This document shows, in pieces, positions 61,457-64,000 of a stretch of 64,000 nucleotides of DNA. The stretch is from Morchella semilibera (Eukaryota; Ascomycota; Pezizomycetes; Pezizales; Morchellaceae). The DNA lies in the NCBI GenBank assembly GCA_009192285.1, contig CM018605.1, positions 2,521,247 through 2,585,246 of the forward strand, given 5' to 3'. Under the pieces are notes generated by a model. It was given only the letters and a program-made list of their open reading frames with translations, did not search any database and was not told the DNA's origin. How positions within the stretch are numbered: the stretch's first letter is position 1; every line of letters starts with the position of its first letter. The translations under genes were made by a program, and so were the position numbers.

Positions 61457-63473
61457 AGCTGAGATAGGGGAGTGATAGTGAGAGGGGAAGCTCTTCTGGT
61501 ACAATGGTTGAAAGTTAGAGGAGTAACTAGGGTTGTGTTTGGTGGATGAAGGGTGGTAAGTGAAGAAGAGACTTGGAGGGGGAAAGGGAACAGGAAAAGA
61601 AAAGAAAATGCAAGCTGGGATGGAGGCAAAATGGCAGTGGGGTTTCAAGGGTTGGGGGGATTGGGGGCGGATGGATAGGAACGGCGAGGATGGTGAGGAT
61701 GGCGAAAAATAAACAAAACCCCGGGGGTAGGAGGTATGGGCACGGTACCTGCTCTACTCTCACTGTAACTTTGTAAGTACGTATGAGGATTGAGCCGCAG
61801 ATGCTACAATGGAATATGTACTTACCTACGGGAGTATCAAGAAACTATCGACGAAGCTTTGTCACACAATAAGTGCCGTTGAGGTAAGCAGCTGTTGAAG
61901 GCGTAAAGAAGGGCGTTGATTGAGTAATATGATACCGGAGAAGGACGGAGGAAGGAGGTCGAGACGAGGAGAGATGCAGACCTCAATTCTGGACAGTACC
62001 AGTACCTTACACAACCACGAAGTGAGAAGGAGCACAAGGACGATGAACCGGGGATGGAAGGGGAAGGGGACGAGGGGGTCCTTCCAGGTTCAGGGAGGGG
62101 TGTGGGATGGATGGGATCTGGAGGGACGATCGGGATTGATATGGCAGGGTGGTGCTGTGACCGGATATTTGCCCTACAATTAGAAGCCCAGACTCTATTC
62201 AGTGTGCTTCTTCTCGTTCTCCCGCAATTGTATCGTGAGCGTTTATATAATGGTATCACTTTTTGGTTTTCTTATTATCCTTCGGAATTTGTGCGGCGGC
62301 ACGAGGAGCACATGGAGCTGCAGAAAGCCAGATGGTTATGTATCTTGGAAAGGGGCAAGTCTAGGGGAGTGGGTGTATTCTACATGTACCTTGTATCTCA
62401 TGCGCATGAGGTACTGTATCCTGATAACTGCACCTGTAACAACCCTACATGTATTTTGATAGTGAGCGTATATCACGCTGGAGTATAATTATATAACGCC
62501 GGTACATTGCACTGCAATCTATTAATCTATTACTAGGAAGTGCATGTAGATATTATTTCCATCACTTCACCTCTTCTTTGTTGAGGTCTGTCCTCTCTCT
62601 CCTAACTGGTTGAAGTGCAGCCGCCCAGGATGGTGCAGGCGGGGACACCTGGCTGACATTCAGAACCCAATTCGTCCCATCTGCTACGCCCATCGCCGCC
62701 TTTCGAGACGGGGTGGTCACCCAAACATAATACATACATGTACGTAACGTTCTTTAGGACAGTAGAACAGTTCTTGACCGAGATACATGCTAGAGGGGCC
62801 ATTGTTGTCGGGGTCTGTGTACCACCCGTATCATGTATAACTTAATGAAACTTGATCAAAAATAGACCTGCTACAACACATGTACCTAATCTTTGAAGTT
62901 GGCTGAGGTAGCCCAGACGCTCGCCTTCTAAATCTACATTGAGATTCTTCGGGTATTGAAATTTAAGATATCGGTCCTAACCTATAATTACATGTATCAA
63001 TAGTGCCGAGCGGCCCGCAGCTCGGCACATGGCACTTCCCGTGTCGATTTTTTTTTTTTCCTTCCCTCCTGCTCGGGTTCGGGTTCGGCAGGCCCTGAAA
63101 CCTCCAGGTGGTGGATTGTGAACCCCGGAAGTCTTTGGGGTCGTTAAGCATAAACCCGTGATCGCTACGAAGCTGCCCTGAAGCTATCTAGCTTTACTAG
63201 ATATCACCACAAAATAGATCGACAGGTCAATTGTTGAGCTCTTTTGTCACCTAGCAAGGTCTAAAGTTGCATGCATTTCCTTGCGAGCTTACTCCAATAT
63301 GTCAGGGTACCAACCCTAGGCTATTGTCTTGGCATAATACCAGTGTGGGAAAAGTGAAACTGCCATCCCACTTCCTAAAAAAAATCACCGCAAACAACAT
63401 CTCACAAACCCCACCTTACCGACAACTTCTTGATCCTCCCCCTCCAGGTCTACATCTCTCATCATCCGTAATT
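61457..63473. other. Divergent upstream region of the kinase and eIF3h genes
   Basis: Minus-strand pyrimidine-rich sequence just upstream of the kinase start (61470-61720) is likely leader. ACATGTA motifs lie near 62382, 62447, 62735, 62878 and 62989. A GC hairpin followed by a T-run is at 63003-63059. No other gene is supported. Confidence 0.5.
63003..63059. other. GC-rich hairpin followed by T12
   Basis: GTGCCGAGC (63003-63011) pairs perfectly with GCTCGGCAC (63020-63028). A T-run is at 63048-63059. This resembles the end of a Pol III or structured RNA transcript, but no box A/B or known RNA was recognised upstream. Confidence 0.35.
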
Positions 63474-64000
63474 ATGGCTGCGTAAGTCCTCCAGCTACTT
63501 GCACCTGTTTAGGGGGAAATGTCTAATTTTCTTTGTGCCCCGCAGCCCTGTAACTGCTCCCTTCAAGTCCGTTCGTGTGGACGCTCTTGTTGTTCTCAAA
63601 ATCGCCAAACACTCTTCTTCGGCGCACCCACAAGTCGTTACAGGCCAGCTTCTTGGCAAGTTTTCCGGTAAAATGACAATATATTCAGAGGGCTAATTGT
63701 GAATAGGTATGGATGTGGACGGCGAGCTCCAAGTGACAAATTCTTTCCCATTCCCATCTGCCGATCCTGCTGCTACTAGCAGTGACTTCAATGAGAATAA
63801 CAGCTCCGCCAATGCTGCCGCCGCTGCTCCGAGGGCTAAGGCAAATGCTTTCTATCAAGCAGAGATGGTGAGATGTTTGAGGGAGATGAACGTGGATGCG
63901 AACAGCGTTGGATGGTACCAAAGCGCCAACTTGGGAAATTTCGTATGTCCCCAGTTCTTATATTATCACCAGACGAAGGAGTTATTAGGAGAAGTTCACA
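63474..64000 (+). CDS. eIF3 subunit H, 5' part (truncated by window)
   Basis: Exons are 63474-63481, 63546-63655 and 63707-63942, and the gene continues past the window. The joined start reads MAAPVTAPFKSVRVDALVVLKIAKHSS..., followed by VVTGQLLGMDVDGELQVTNSFPFPS, the MPN-domain opening of eIF3h. Later come AFYQAEMVRCLREMNVDANSVGWYQSANLGNF, ending at a GTATGT donor at 63943. eIF3h is a non-catalytic MPN subunit of the translation initiation factor 3 complex. The second intron (63656-63706, 51 bp) begins GCAAGT, a GC-AG intron; it is the only join I found that keeps the conserved GQLLG(M/L)DV segment in frame. The first exon carries only two and two-thirds codons. Confidence 0.88.

Overview
The window looks like the nuclear genome of a filamentous ascomycete (Pezizomycotina). 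The evidence is short GT-AG introns of about 51-120 bp with CTAAC-like branch sites, a COT1/Cbk1 (NDR-family) kinase with a fungal C-terminus, an I78-type protease inhibitor, an orphan HeLo-like domain protein and a fungal-type OLA1. Low gene density, degraded duplicates and many small repeats would fit a Pezizomycetes-like genome (Tuber or Morchella relatives), but the genus is inference. I see no reverse transcriptase, integrase or transposase frame, no rDNA, no CRISPR and no bacterial operon structure.

Layout. 1-10 kb is nearly gene-free: one small spliced I78 inhibitor gene (3654-4041) among foldback repeats and a long pyrimidine-rich tract. 10.6-12.8 kb holds a single-exon kelch-like transmembrane protein. 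15.7-16.9 kb (minus) is an unknown protein with a C-terminal coiled coil. 18.4-19.2 kb is an intact PD-(D/E)XK nuclease-like gene, and two broken relatives lie on the minus strand at 27.3-28.9 kb. 23.15-24.0 kb is kynurenine formamidase (BNA7). 29.4-31.5 kb has a small single-pass membrane protein and a cysteine-rich secreted protein. 33.3-35.5 kb (minus) is an unresolved, possibly decayed multi-exon gene with four near-identical 3' splice cassettes.

From 40.2 kb the window carries a series of conserved housekeeping genes, still separated by repeat-rich spacers. They are SGT2 (40.26-41.57), an orphan HeLo-like gene (46.2-46.7, minus), a small basic protein (49.9-50.3, minus), a PPPDE/DeSI peptidase (52.8-53.6, minus), the OLA1 ATPase (54.8-56.7), two identical tRNA-Trp(CCA) genes in inverted orientation (57.9 and 58.7), the COT1/Cbk1-type kinase (59.4-61.5, minus) and the 5' part of eIF3h (63.47 to the window end). 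Exon structures were worked out by hand from splice sites, reading phase and family conservation. No two neighbours form an evident pathway. SGT2, OLA1 and eIF3h all belong to protein synthesis or quality control, but their proximity is probably incidental.

The most unusual material is non-coding. (1) A dispersed family of short foldback (hairpin) elements has arms that often start GTAC and carry a GGTAA/ATAAGT-like core; five of them sit within about 3.5 kb at 45.3-48.8 kb. (2) The palindromic word ACATGTA is strongly over-represented, about 45 by-eye hits, with none seen in the exons I resolved. (3) Homopolymeric G/C tracts of 10-17 bases recur through the spacers.
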